A stretch of DNA of 64,000 bases, taken from Hypericum androsaemum. Its lineage: Eukaryota; Streptophyta; Magnoliopsida; Malpighiales; Hypericaceae. The translations under genes and the position numbers were made by a program. Shown here one piece after another: positions 1-11,347 of the stretch. The stretch's first letter is position 1; the number at the start of each line of letters is the position of its first letter. Location of the stretch: assembly GCA_963995505.1 (NCBI GenBank), contig OZ023186.1:7192001-7256000 (forward strand), in the 5' to 3' direction. The notes below the pieces were generated by a model. It did not search any database, was not told where the DNA came from, and worked only from the letters and a program-made list of their open reading frames with translations.

Positions 1-452
1 AGTTTTTTGTAAATTTATTGGCTTTCATAACCTAATTGTTCTACCAAGTATATCGTTCACATATGTAGCTGAGAAGAAGCTGAGGTGGTCAACTATCTCA
101 ATGTAGGCAACAGAAATCTATGCTCCCCTGAGAGGAAGGGAGGAAAATGATAGGTTAATTAGGAGGATTTCCTCACGATCCCTTTAGTTTTCCTTTATCT
201 TATAATTTTCTGTATTTTGCAATTTTTCACGTGTCTTGTCTGAAATCTTTTCTATCAAACGTCCATCCCGACTTAGCCACATTAGAATTCTTGTTGAAGT
301 CCTTGGAATTAGGAACTTGACTTAAGACCTGGGCCTGCACTCCTTAATGAGTTTAATGCACCTTGTGCGAATCTACTTTTTTGTTCAAAAATGTACTTGC
401 AGTCAATCAGTTATGCTATGTGTCCTTGACTCTTGAGGTAGTTAAATTGCAG
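1..452 (+). other. DET1 upstream intron sequence (5' end of gene lies outside window)
   Basis: No exon of DET1 is visible here. The first recognisable exon begins at 453 after a pyrimidine-rich stretch ending in TTGCAG. Known DET1 proteins have roughly 25 further residues at the N-terminus, so this stretch is most simply the intron that follows exon 1, which would lie left of the window. I see no other feature in it. Confidence 0.6.
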
Positions 453-3400
453 GTCCACTGTGCGAGGCAATTTTATGAGAATATAGTCCCAAGTTGCACT
501 GTATATGATGTGGAATGCCCCGATCTTTCATTCCGCAAATTCTCAGACGATGGTCAATACCTCATTACTTTCAGCAGAAATTTTCAAGATTTGATTGTTT
601 ATAAACCGTCATGGCTTTCATATTCATTCAAAGAAGAAGAAGATGATCTCCCTGCCAGAGCGAAGAGGTTTGAGAGCTTCTTCACTCAGCTGTATTCGGT
701 CCCACTTGCTTCCAGCAATGAGGTTATATGCAAAGATTTCTTTCTTTACATGGAAAATAATCAATTCGGGCTGTTTGCCACGTCCACTGCTCTAGTTCAA
801 GATACACCTGCTACTGGAGGAGCCATTCCAGGTGTTCCATTGCTAGAAAAGATTACTTTCTACCTTTTGAGGTCCGCTCTCTTTCCATTCGGCAGTAACT
901 CTGCTATTCGAAAGTTTCTGGTATTAGCTGATCTGCACTTACGATACTAATGCTATTTCTTCACTTGTGTTGCAACCTAGGTTAGAAGATGGAGTAACTT
1001 TGGATGAGAAGGTCTTCAAGAATGATTTTGTTCATTTGCCCCACAATCAAGGAGTCTACTTATATGATGATCTGCTGGCAATCTTATCTCTTAGATACCA
1101 GACCATCCACATTCTCCAAGTTAGGGAATCTGGAAATCTGGTCGATGTACGTGCCATTGGTGCATTCTGTCGTGAAGATGATGAGCTGTTTCTCAGATCT
1201 AGCTCTCTGGCAAGTACCTTGAGCTTTGAAGCATGTGTTTAGCTTTTCCCGTTGATGCTATGGTACTCTTGTCTGGATAATAAGTTTTGCAGCTCACGAT
1301 GACATGATTTCTCAGGTTAAATATGTAGGAAAGAATATGAGAGGGTTAACTTCACCTCTCCTGGCATTAGTGGACTGAATGTTTAATCAATGTTTTAATG
1401 TTGCTTGGGAAGGTGAAGCAAATCTGAGCCAGTGATAGTTGCTCTTTAACCTTTAAGTTGGCTTATTTTTATGCTCCGCACATTCAATATCTGGCTTTTG
1501 TTCCTGATCAGCAGTGATTTGGCATTAGACTCATTCACGGGCCCACTTTGCAATTGACATCTGTTTAATAATTGCAGTGCATGACAAATAGTGACAAATC
1601 TAAAATGAACCAGTCCTCTGGGACTCAGGATGACGAAAATGGGCCGCATAGCAACCAGACAAACACAGACCTCATCTTTCTAACTGGCATCAAGCAACGT
1701 CTGCTTTCTTTCATTTTCAGGACTGTTTGGAATGAAGAAATAGATGATAACCTGGTTGGTCTTTTTTAAGCTCTTATTTTGCACTGCCTTTTCGGTTTTG
1801 TATATGCCTAGAACTTTATACAAATTACTAAGATACAGTGTGCTGGGTTGATTATTGATGAACTTCCGTTTTTGAGAGACAGATATCTGTTAAACTTTTT
1901 TTCTTCACACACACACACACACACATATATATATGTATATTGGGTATGTCTTCGGAATTCACTTTCTGGCAGTAGCACTGAAATTGAAATGTTCTTAGCC
2001 TTGTTATTTGATTTTGAGACAGAACTTGTGAATTAGCTGCAGGTTGACAACCACTAACATATTTCTACTCTGAATTTCTTTGCCACCAGAGGGTCCAAAG
2101 TCTGAAGAAAAAGTTCTATTTCCATTTCCAAGATTATGTCGACTTGATTATTTGGAAGGTAAGATGATCCTTTTTTTTTCCTCTGACGCTTACCCTTCTC
2201 TCTTAGTAACTTTTGAACAACTATCATGTGAGCGTGAGAACTTTTGAGTGAAGCCACCAATTAACAGAGATAAGAAGAAAGTAAATACCTTGAAAAATTC
2301 TGAATGTATGCAAAAGTATCTTTTGAATTTCCGATCAGAGCCACCTGTGGAATGCCTAGCTATTTTTCCTTTTTAGTAGTTGTATCATTTGGATGTTTAA
2401 CTTTTATCTTGATATAATCTGAATCTGGATGCTTGATTGATATGCTAAACGTGGTTCTTTGAGCAGGTACAATTTTTGGATCGACAACACTTGCTAATCA
2501 AGTTTGGCAGTGTAGATGGAGGAGTGAGTAATAACTTTCTTCTCCTTCTGCGTTGTTTTAAGTAGGCAGAATATTAATTGATCTGCTGGATTCATTGTGC
2601 CGCCATTTTCGTGGATAACTAATCTTGTTACATGAGAAGTGGGAGACTGCCTTGGTCATGATGTATGAGCTGGTTAATTTATTTGTTTTTAATTTCAGAA
2701 CATGCCTTTATTTTTTCTTTAAACTTAATCACACAATGCTTTGTTTTTGAAACTCATTTAAGATGAGGACAATAATTTATAGATTATTATGGTACTTTTA
2801 TTAAGAGGCCTAGTTTCTTGAAAAGCTGTACTAAGATATTAAGAAGAAGATTTCTTCAGAGTTTTCTCTTCAGATTGGTTTTCTTTCTGAAATCTAGTAC
2901 ATCAGAGAAGCGATTTCTTATAAACTTCCACAGTTTAACTTAATTTTTTTTTTTCCTGATGGCAAACTTGCACTTTAGACTGCAGATTGCTACTTGCAAT
3001 ATTACATATGTTGAATACTAAGGTTATTATTGCTGTAGCATGGAAGTCTCGAACATAGATTATAATGTTCTTCTTGCATTCATTCTTGTATGCTGAATAC
3101 CAAGCATCCCGAGATAAGTTTTTCCGTGTTGTCTTGTCCATTGAATGAAAGAGATTTTACCGTGTTCCGTGTCTTCAGGTATCACGAACTGCTGATCACC
3201 ATCCATCATTCTTTGCTGTATATAACATGGAAACAACTGACTTCGTTGCGTTTTACCAGGTAATGCTTGCATTGCTACTCTCATTTTCTGGAATTCACGT
3301 CATGAAATACTCTTCTGCGTTTGATTTATACTATACCTTTGAATTCCTGCAGAATTCAGCAGAGGAGCTTTATTTCTTCTTTGAGCAATTCTGTGACCAC

Positions 3401-4405
3401 TTTTATGCAACATCAAGAAATGCAATGAATATGAATTTCATCTCATCTCACTCGAATAACGTTCATGCTCTTGAGCAATTGAGATCCATTCGGAATAAAG
3501 CTAGCAGCTTTTCACAGGTTAATCTTGTACTTTAAGCGTTTCTTTCATACTATAATCTTTTTAGGCAGTTGAGAGTGCATGCTAACGTGCTAGTGGAGGC
3601 TGCCGTGGAAGTAGAATGATTGTTTTTTGTTGCCTTTTCATCTAATTGGCTTCAGATGTGCAGTTTGTGAAGAAGATGCTGGTTTCGTTGCCATTCAGTT
3701 GCCAATCGCTCAGCCCTTCTCCTTACTTTGACCTATTGCTCTTCAGATACGATGAAAAGGTGTGATGTTGCTTTGTCCAATTTCTTCTTTCTTGAGGTGC
3801 TGTGCTCCATCTTGCTTGCCCCACATCATTGTTTTGTAGCTTAAGGGCTATGTACATATTTCCGGATCATAAAATACTACTTGATGTGTATCATTTTGGA
3901 ATAGTGTATCGTCTTGTGCTATGCCTCAGTTGAGATCATGAATCCGATTCTGAGCTCCCCTTCCATTGCAGGCGATATCTGCAACCGATAGGCATAGACC
4001 TTCATCGGATAATGCTATCAAGTTCATATCTAGAAGGCTGCCATTGACCGTCAAGTTTAAGATTAAGCAAGGTATTCTTCTCTCTCTGAATGAAATCACT
4101 GAAAATGATCTTAATGAAGTAGCTGTTAGACTTATGTCCATAATGCAACTCTGCTGTGCTAGAGGAAGTTTGTTTCAGACTTATGCTGCTCTTCTTCTTT
4201 TTCCACATCCCGAGGTCGAACGTCGTGCTCTTAACATATAGTTTTTTCGGCTTTGGATTCTTGATTAGGTCCTGAAGCTGGAAACGCTGATGGTAGATCA
4301 AAAAAGATCTCTTCGTTCCTCTTTCATCCGTTTTTACCGCTCGCTATATCTGTTCAACAGACGATATTTATGCAGTCATCAATCAATATCCACTTCCGGT
4401 GGTGA
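453..4405 (+). CDS. DET1: DET1 light-signalling repressor, ten exons, 5' exon outside window
   Basis: DET1 (de-etiolated 1) is a nuclear repressor of photomorphogenesis. It works with DDB1, DDA1 and COP10 in the CDD complex on CUL4 ubiquitin ligases (family knowledge). Exons I can place by homology and splice sites: 453-871, 981-1209, 1578-1754, 2090-2158, 2467-2523, 3179-3259, 3353-3517, 3664-3759, 3972-4071 and 4269-4405 (stop TGA). Phases join without a frameshift. Recognisable DET1 stretches include RFESFFTQLYSV, YDDLLAILSLRYQ, KQRLLSFIFR, DHHPSFFAVYNMETTD and the C-terminal NIHFRW end. All introns are GT-AG except intron 1210-1577, which fits only as GC-AG. Exon 8 has two candidate acceptors eight bases apart; the second keeps the frame. 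The coding part seen is complete and unbroken, so the gene is probably functional. Identity is very secure; the only gap is the missing N-terminus. Confidence 0.95.
1210..1577 (+). other. GC-AG intron of DET1
   Basis: The exon ends after codon CTG at 1209 and the intron starts GCAAGT, matching the consensus for the minor GC donor class. A GT donor four bases further on (1214) would leave one extra base and put the next exon, starting at 1578, out of frame with an early stop. The GC donor gives a clean phase-0 junction and a protein that follows other DET1 sequences. Confidence 0.75.
1904..1935 (+). repeat. (CA)n(TA)n microsatellite in DET1 intron
   Basis: A run of CA dinucleotides passes directly into TA dinucleotides. 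It lies in the intron between the exons ending at 1754 and starting at 2090. It is a simple repeat with no sign of function. Confidence 0.9.
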
Positions 4406-4985
4406 ATGCTGTAACTTTTTCTGGCGTTCAACAACGTATTTGTAGTTTGAGAAATTTTGCCATTCGATTATATAAATGTACAGTGTATTATTATTTTTAT
4501 TGCTTTGTCCGTGCACGTACTAAGTCGACATAGTAAGGACACATCACCTTCTCATGAAAAGACGATACTCTTTCATGAGAGAGGGCGGTAGATACTGTCC
4601 GAGATTAAATTGCCAGGACAGCATCAGTGGGGAAAAATGTACTTGCAAACATTGCCCCAACCAAGATAATAAGCGTTTGTCAAGAAAATTGAAAAGGGCT
4701 TGGGGAATCGGTATTCTGGCAGAGGTTGATCTGACTTCAAATTTATGGTTGAGCATTGTTGCACTCGTTGTGGGATTCAACCAAATTCTTTACGACACGA
4801 GTTGAGGACAGCTATTTACCACCTGTATTCGTGTTCCTGAGAGCACCCCTCTCGAGCATTGTTCGATTTTTATAAATAAGAACGACTCTTCCAATTGTAC
4901 TTGTTCTACTAACAAGGTTTCTGGTGGTATCAGTTTGGTTAAATTTTGTTTTTTTTTTCGTTGAAGGTTAAATTTAGTTTTATCA
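4406..4985. other. DET1 3' UTR and spacer, no gene
   Basis: This follows the DET1 stop codon and ends at the Pack-MULE target duplication. An 83-codon frame (4554-4805) lies here, but it shows no family resemblance and is probably chance or UTR. I see no repeat or RNA gene. Confidence 0.6.
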
Positions 4986-4994
4986 AAATAAATT

Positions 4995-5293
4995 GGGCAA
5001 ATTACTCTAACATCCATGTACTTTGGTCAGCCTCTCCCTAGGGTCCCTGAATTTTGAAAAATGATTTTTCCGTCCCTAAGTTTTGATGATAATAGACTCT
5101 CGGGTCCCTGGAGCCGGAATATTCCATATTCTCCAGCGGACTCCTACTTGAAATGACCAAAATGCCCCTTGCACTTAAAAAATAAAATAAAAATCTCTTT
5201 CCATCCCTTTTACCTTCTCCCTCCCACTTCATCTTCTACCCCCTACCTTCAATCAAAATACAAACACAAACCTTCTTAGAAACTTAACCTTGA
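4995..5293 (+). repeat. Pack-MULE left terminal inverted repeat
   Basis: About 299 bp, matching the reverse complement of 6055-6351 with scattered substitutions and a small indel in the A/T run. It includes the AATATTCC block and a pyrimidine-rich stretch near its inner end. Confidence 0.92.
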
Positions 5294-5299
5294 AACCCT

Positions 5300-6037
5300 A
5301 TGACTTTAGACCAACTCCGTAACCGCTCCATCTCTAAGCAGAGCATCTCCTTCATATCCTCGGCGGAGGGAGACGGTTCCGATTTGGTTGATTCCGACAG
5401 CCTCCTCCTCTTCCACCAGGACTACTCCCCGCCGGCGCCACCTCCGCCGCGGCCGCCCCACCCGCCATCTGTATCATGCACCGACGACCTTGGCAGAATC
5501 GGCTCCCTCGACACCACCTGCCAGATTCTCTCCGACCTGAACCTCACCGGCGACGTGTACATACAGGGGAAGGGGAACTTCTACATCCACCCCGGCGTGA
5601 GCTTCTGGTGCCCCTCCAGAGGCTGCTCGATCGTCGTCAACGTGTCCGGCAACTTCACCCTGTCGACGAACGCCTCGGTACGGGCCAGCGCGTTCGAGCT
5701 TACTGCATTTAACGCGAGCTTCCTTGAAGGCTCGGCGGTCAACACCTCTGCGCTTGCGGGGGACCCACCGCCGCAGACCAGCGGGACGCCGCAGGGACTA
5801 GAGGGCGCGGGCGGGGGCCATGGCGGGAGGGGTGCGTGCTGCGTGGTGGACGACCGCAAGCTCCCCGAGGATGTCCGGGGCGGGGATGCGTACTCGTGGT
5901 CGTCTCTTCAGACGTCGAGTAGCTTCGGGAGCCGGGGAGGGAGCACGAGCAGAGAGGTGGACTATGGTGGGGCCGGAGGCGGGAGGGTGAAGTTGGTAAT
6001 TGATCAGTATGTTGTGGTTGATGGGGTGTTCTTTTAG
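5300..6037 (+). pseudogene. Captured first-exon fragment of a glycine-rich protein (At5g11700/At4g32920-type)
   Basis: A 245-codon frame begins at ATG 5300, six bases inside the left TIR boundary, and ends at TAG 6035-6037. Residues from about 30 to 240 resemble the N-terminal part of a large plant glycine-rich protein family: LLFHQDYSPP, a proline run, SLDTTCQI, DVYIQGKGNFYI, PPQTSGTPQG, GAGGGHGGRGACC, KLPEDVRGGDAYSWSSLQ and GGSTSREVDYGG. Family members are far longer, about 1,400 residues, so this is roughly one captured exon cut before the repeated glycine-rich region. The usual signal peptide is absent. GC content is much higher than in the flanks. The frame is open throughout, so the capture may be recent or the ORF may be expressed. 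Function is unknown. Confidence 0.8.
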
Positions 6038-6054
6038 TTGGGGGTACCAGAAGC

Positions 6055-6351
6055 TCAAGGTTAAGTTTCTAAGAAGGTTTGTGTTTGTATTTTGATTGAA
6101 GGTGGGGGGTAGAAGATGAAGTGGGAGGGAGAAGGTAAAGGGATGGAAATAGATTTTTATTTTTTTTTTAAGTGCAAGGGGCATTTTGGACATTTCAAGT
6201 GGGGGTTCGCCGGAGAATATGGAATATTCCGGCTCCAGGGACCCGAGAGTCTATTATCATCAAAACTTAGGGACGGGAAAATCATTTTCCAAAATCCAGG
6301 GACCCTAGGGGGAGGCTGACCAAAGTACATGGATGTGAGGGTAATTTGCCC
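6055..6351 (-). repeat. Pack-MULE right terminal inverted repeat
   Basis: This is the inverted partner of 4995-5293. It begins TCAAGGTTAAG at the inner end and finishes GTAATTTGCCC at the outer end, next to the 9-bp target duplication. Confidence 0.92.
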
Positions 6352-6360
6352 AAATAAATT

Positions 6361-6746
6361 TCGTTTACTGTTTCTGGAAGTTTGTTTGTTTTGGTGCTGA
6401 AGCCGGCCGGTTTTGGAAATGGCGCGTTGTTCCTAAGCTATCATGATAGATAATTGTATCTGGCTCGAATTTGGATTAGTCGATCTATTAAAACTATTCG
6501 AATACTAAGTAATATCTATAAAAAAACTAGCAATTTACAAGGTTTATGTCATGCCAGATATGATAAATTTTGATAGTTTGAATTTCAATTTTTCTTGAGG
6601 ACAACAAGACTTGGTCAACGTCCCTGTATTTTTCTTGTTACCCCTCATCTCATTTCCTCCGCAAGTCTCCCCTCCTGCCCATTGCTCAGCCAAAAGATCA
6701 TGTCCTAAGCTCTCTGACTTACTTATGTTTGATCTCTCTTGATAGT
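6361..6746 (+). promoter_or_regulatory. Upstream region of the TNL gene with TATA-like box
   Basis: This 386-bp spacer lies between the Pack-MULE and the TNL start codon. A TATAAAA sequence occurs at 6517-6523, about 225 bp before the ATG, with no competing ORF. It would place the TNL core promoter directly beside the transposon. The box is suggestive only, since the region is AT-rich. Confidence 0.35.
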
Positions 6747-9700
6747 ATGAGTTCCTCTGCTCAACCTGAAATGAAGAAGTACGATGTTTTTCTTAGTTTT
6801 AGAGGCGCGGATACACGACTGAACTTTGCCGGTCACCTCCATTCCGCCTTGACAAGGGTCTGCATCGACGTCTTTATGGACGACGATGATGGCGAGGGAG
6901 AAGGAGAACGTTGTACAGAGACCCTTTTGAACAAGATCTCCGATTGTGCAGCTTCTGTGGTCGTTTTCTCCAAAAACTACGCGGATTCGAGTTGGTGTTT
7001 GGATCAGCTGGTGAAGGTTGTCGAATGCAATGAGAAGTTGGGTCAGAAGGTATTGCCTGTGTTTCTAGGAGTTGAGCCTGCTCATGTCCGATGGCAAACT
7101 GGTGCTTTTGGGGATGGCTTTCGCAGGCTCGTCCAATGCCCCCAGTTCAAGGACAAGGAAGATACCTGGAGGCGTGCACTCGTGGAGGCAGCCGGTTTAT
7201 CCGGATGGGATTCCCGGGAGAAGTAAGTCTGCTTTTACTTCAAAGTGTTCACAGGAATGTCCATGTATACACATGATCTTGCTTCAGGTTGTTGGCTCTC
7301 TTTTCAAGCCCTTTTTGGGTTTGTCTGCAAATTGTGATCACAGTAATATGGTTTATTTCTATCGGACTCGTGATAATCCAGCTTTTTTTATGTGTGAAGG
7401 TCCCAAGACATAATCGTTCAGGAAATTGTGGACCGGATTGAGAAAATATTGGATCAAGTATCTTTGCATGATGTATCTGATGCCTATGTCGGAATATCAC
7501 GAGTCGAGAAAGTTGAATTACTACTAGGTGTCGGTTTATCAGATAGTGTCCGATCAATAGGCATATGGGGGATGGGGGGAATAGGCAAGACAACGATCGC
7601 CAGACTAGTGTTCTCCCGGCTGTCGAACGTATTTGATGGTGCATGCTTTGTTGGGAATGTTAGAGAAAAATCAGAAAAAGTTGGACTGGAGGATGTGAAG
7701 AAGGATATGTTCCTCCAACTCCTTGGAGTTGAAAGTGGAAAAGTAGGAGTACCATCTATGCTTTCTCCTGCAGCCCGAATGAGACTGCAAAGGAAAAGAC
7801 TTCTTATCGTTCTTGATGATGTAGATAACACCCGGCAACTCCAAACATTGTTAGGCCGTCATGTGTTTTACGGTCCAGGAAGTAGGATCATAGTGACAAG
7901 TAGAAACAAGCAGACTCTTAAAAATGGATGCACAGAACTTTACGAGGTTGAAATGTTAAACCGCCGTGAAGCTCTTCAGTTGTTTAAACTTCATGCCTTC
8001 AGGGATGATCAGCCAAGACCAAGACTTGCTGAATTATCGAATACAGCCGTTGTTTATGCTCAAGGCTTGCCATTAGCTCTTGAAGTTTTGGGTCGCAATC
8101 TATACGGTAGGGAAATGAAGGATTGGGAAGCTGAATTGGCGAAACTAGAGAAAATCCCCGACATAGAAATTGCTGACATACTGAGAAGTAGTTATGATGG
8201 ACTAGATCAGAAGGAGAAGAACATATTTCTCGACATTGCTTGTCTCTTTCAAGGGTGGATAAAAGATCGTGTGGAAACTATATTGGATGCCTGTGGATTT
8301 TATGCAGGCATAGGTCTGAGCCGTCTCATTGATAAGGCTTTAGTGAAAGTTTCAAAGGGTTTGTTATGGATGCATGATTTGCTTCAACAGGTGGGTCAAG
8401 ATATTGTTCTACATGAATGTATTGAAGAGCCTGGTAAGTGTAGCCGGCTGTGGAGATGGAAGGATATCAATGATGTTTTGGCTAGAAATGCGGTAAGAAT
8501 GACAAGTTTAACTATTTGATTCGTAATTGCTGCATCGATCTTGTCAACTTACTCGAGTGTTATGCTACATGATTGCATGCAGACCTCTTCTTTTATCACT
8601 AATAATCTTTGGAGGATCCAAAAGGTTGAAACAATTGCATGAAACTTGATTTCTTAGAGTTGCTTCAACTTAAAGTGAATGAATCAAGTACACAAATCTT
8701 CTCTAGTCCAGGCTTTGGCATGAGAATGGAAGAAAAAAATGCAAATCCTTGTTACATTTGTGTCTGATATTTTCTGTTTTCGGCCTTCAAGATCGACTGC
8801 ACTTTATTCCCGTCCTGTCTGTAAATGGGGGGGATTTGGAGATACTGTCCATGTTCTTCTTCGACTTTTCATTTTTCTGTCGGTTCTTTGTTACGAAAAT
8901 ACTTGGAACAGAAATAAATTATTCATTATGTTAAAAAGCTAATAAGAAATCAGTTACAATCTGAATGTATTTTTTTGATTGTCATTCTATCCAGGGGACT
9001 GAAAAGACTGAAATCTTATCGTTGGACCTTTCCAAAGCTGCAAATATGAATTTGAAGCAGAATACCTTTAAGAAGATGCCGCGTTTAAGAGTCCTCAACT
9101 TCAGTGGTGCCGTCACAAATAAAGATCCTTACTCATCAGACATCAAAGTACTGCTTCCGGATGGCCTTTCGTATCTTCCGGACGAGTTGAGGTTCTTCCG
9201 GTGGGATCAATATCCGTTGTCATATTTGCCGCAGAAGTTCCAAGCAGACTATCTTGTTGAACTGAACATGCGGGGAAGCCGTCTTGAAGAGCTTGTAAGT
9301 GGCGAAGCTGAGGTATGGTTCTATTCCTATTCTTAGCTAGAGCAAAATACTGTTAGACAGAGGATTATATATGTTTTTTTTGAAAAGTATAATTTTATTG
9401 CTAAACTCTTTGAATACAATATATACATCCTAGTGTTAAATACCCTCGAACGAGATTGCAGCCGCTGGCCTCGTTATGACCCTACCCTGGAAAAACCTAG
9501 GATTACGATCTTACAACATATGTTCTTGTTAAATTTCTCTGTTTACCTATTGTTGCAGCCAAGCTTTCCAAACTTGAAAGCAATCAACCTATCGGACTCC
9601 AAGAACCTGACAAGACTTCCAAATTTCAGTAGAATTTTGAAGTTGGAGAGCCTGGATATATCAAATTGTAAGAACTTGAAGGAGGTTCCAACTTCTATAG

Positions 9701-11143
9701 GAAATCTGATCGAGCTGAAATCCTTCACTTCTCTGGATAACACGAGCCTTGAGACGATCCCCGAATGCTCCCATTTGACAAAGCTCGAGTCTCTGAGTAT
9801 AAGCGGCTGCTCGAGAATCAGAAAGCTTCCGAAGATTCCACCAAACCTGAAATTCTTGGGTTTATCTGGAACCGCAATAGAGGAGTTACCATCATCAAGT
9901 GGCTGCCTCTCAAAACTCCATACTCTGCACCTGCGTGACTGCGAGAAGCTCGAGTTTCTCCCTAGCGGGATTACAGATTTGCCAAGTCTTCAGGAACTCG
10001 ATCTTAGTGGTTGCTCAAAGTTGTTTCTTCTTCCAGAAAACTTGGGGAGCTTAGGTTCTCTAGAGGTTCTTTACTTGGATGGAACTGCTATAAGTAGCTT
10101 ACCTGATAGCATTTGCAATGTTCGGTCTCTCCACACGCTTGAAGTCCCGCATTGTAAGAACCTAAAGGAGTTACCTGACAATTTAGGCGACATGGAATCG
10201 TTAAGTAATTTCATGACCGATGGTTGTCCTCTTGAACGTCTTCCCTCCTCCATAACTCATCTCAGTTTACTCGAAAATATCAGTTGTGAAGGGTACAAAG
10301 GCCTATCACTGCCAATTTCTTTCTTTGGCGGTTTAGTGTCTCTTTACGAATTGAACTTTCGGAGGAGCTGTTTGAAGAGTCTACCAGAGAGCATCAAGAG
10401 CCTGCCAAACTTGAGACGATTATATTTGTCTGATTGCAAGAATCTCAGGTTCTTACCGGAGCTTCCATCGAGTCTACGACGCTTGGATGCAAACAACTGC
10501 AGTTCTCTGGAACACACACACGGGTTATTCAGCGAAAGTGATACAGTTGCACCGAATTCTGAAGATTTTGAGTTGGAGCTTGTCAATTGCTTGTACTTGA
10601 CAGGAGATGCAAGGGAAAAAATCATAGCCGAGTTTCTGCAGAAAATAGAAAGAATGGCGACACATCAACCCGGCCAGGTAATTACATGATTCCATAACAT
10701 TCTTATCTACTAAGCAGAGCTTAGTTCGTTGTAACCATCTGTCATGCATTCCACTGTCTTAGGAGTACTACATGGCAAGAGCTCGCCTATGCATGCCGGG
10801 AAACGAGGTAATCGAACTGTTTGAGTATACCGGGCTCGGATCTTCACTACAGCTATTCCACGGGAATAGGAGGAGAAGACATGATCAGCTCGATAGCCGC
10901 TGTCGACTTGCTTTCGGTGTTGTGGTTGCTGCTGCACCAGGTTGCCATCCCAAGAAGTTCGGAGTCAAGTGCAAGTGCCTGACTGAATCCGGAAAACAAC
11001 TTGTTTCAAGCTGCTACTACCCGGCAGTCTACTTCTCCTATGTTGCTTTTGATGAATGGGACAGCATTCTCGAATCGGAGCACGTATTCGTATGGTACGA
11101 TTGTCAGGAATTCGAGACGTCTGCAATGTTAGGTAATTCCTAG
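6747..11143 (+). CDS. TIR-NBS-LRR immune receptor, premature stop in C-JID
   Basis: An intracellular NLR immune receptor. Exons: 6747-7222 (TIR), 7400-8492 (NB-ARC), 8995-9312, 9559-10677 (LRRs) and 10763-11143. The phases join to about 1,128 residues. TIR starts YDVFLSFRGADTR. NB-ARC motifs are all present: P-loop GMGGIGKTT, kinase-2 LLIVLDDVD, RNBS-B GSRIIVTSR, GLPLAL, RNBS-D FLDIACLFQG and MHD in WMHDLL. Exon 4 holds many LRRs such as LKAINLSDSKNL and LPSLQELDLSGCSKL. The last exon begins a C-JID (post-LRR) domain (CMPGNEVIELF). Two oddities: the TIR motif reads WCLDQL where NADase-active TIRs have WCLxEL, and TAG at 11141-11143 stops the frame while homologous C-JID codons continue in phase. 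I start at ATG 6747 because the codons before it are a non-ATG extension. Family assignment is certain; activity is not. Confidence 0.93.
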
Positions 11144-11347
11144 TTGGAATTCTGCATTGTAGATTATTATGATGGCCAGGAAATGGATGGTTATGTGATA
11201 CTCAAGTGCGGGATTACTCCCATTAGAACAGGAGGTGGTATTAAGAAGTTGGTTTCTGAGGAAGATGGTAATAGCCATATGGAGGCAGAGGAATTGAGCT
11301 TCCTTGAGACACTGAAGAAGAGAAAGCACGGGAACCAAGAGGATTAA
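11144..11347 (+). pseudogene. Read-through tail of the TNL C-JID domain
   Basis: The same reading frame resumes directly after the TAG at 11141-11143 and runs 67 codons to TAA. It includes DGYVILKCGITPI, which resembles the conserved end of C-JID domains (the KCGV-type motif), and a charged tail. This suggests the stop is a recent nonsense mutation or a sequencing error, not the original C-terminus. Confidence 0.7.

Larger units (their letters stand above)
4995..6351. mobile_element. Pack-MULE (Mutator-like element with captured gene fragment)
   Basis: The element starts GGGCAAATTAC and ends with the reverse complement, GTAATTTGCCC. The two ends form inverted repeats of about 300 bp (4995-5293 and 6055-6351). 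It is flanked by a perfect 9-bp direct repeat, AAATAAATT, at 4986-4994 and 6352-6360. Long TIRs plus a 9-bp target duplication are the signature of Mutator-like elements. There is no transposase inside. Instead the 761-bp core carries a GC-rich gene fragment, which makes it a non-autonomous Pack-MULE. It sits between DET1 and the TNL gene. Confidence 0.92.

Noticed and set aside
4554..4805. 83-codon frame with four cysteines downstream of DET1
   Set aside because: No recognisable zinc-binding family, no neighbours or conservation evidence; more likely UTR or chance.
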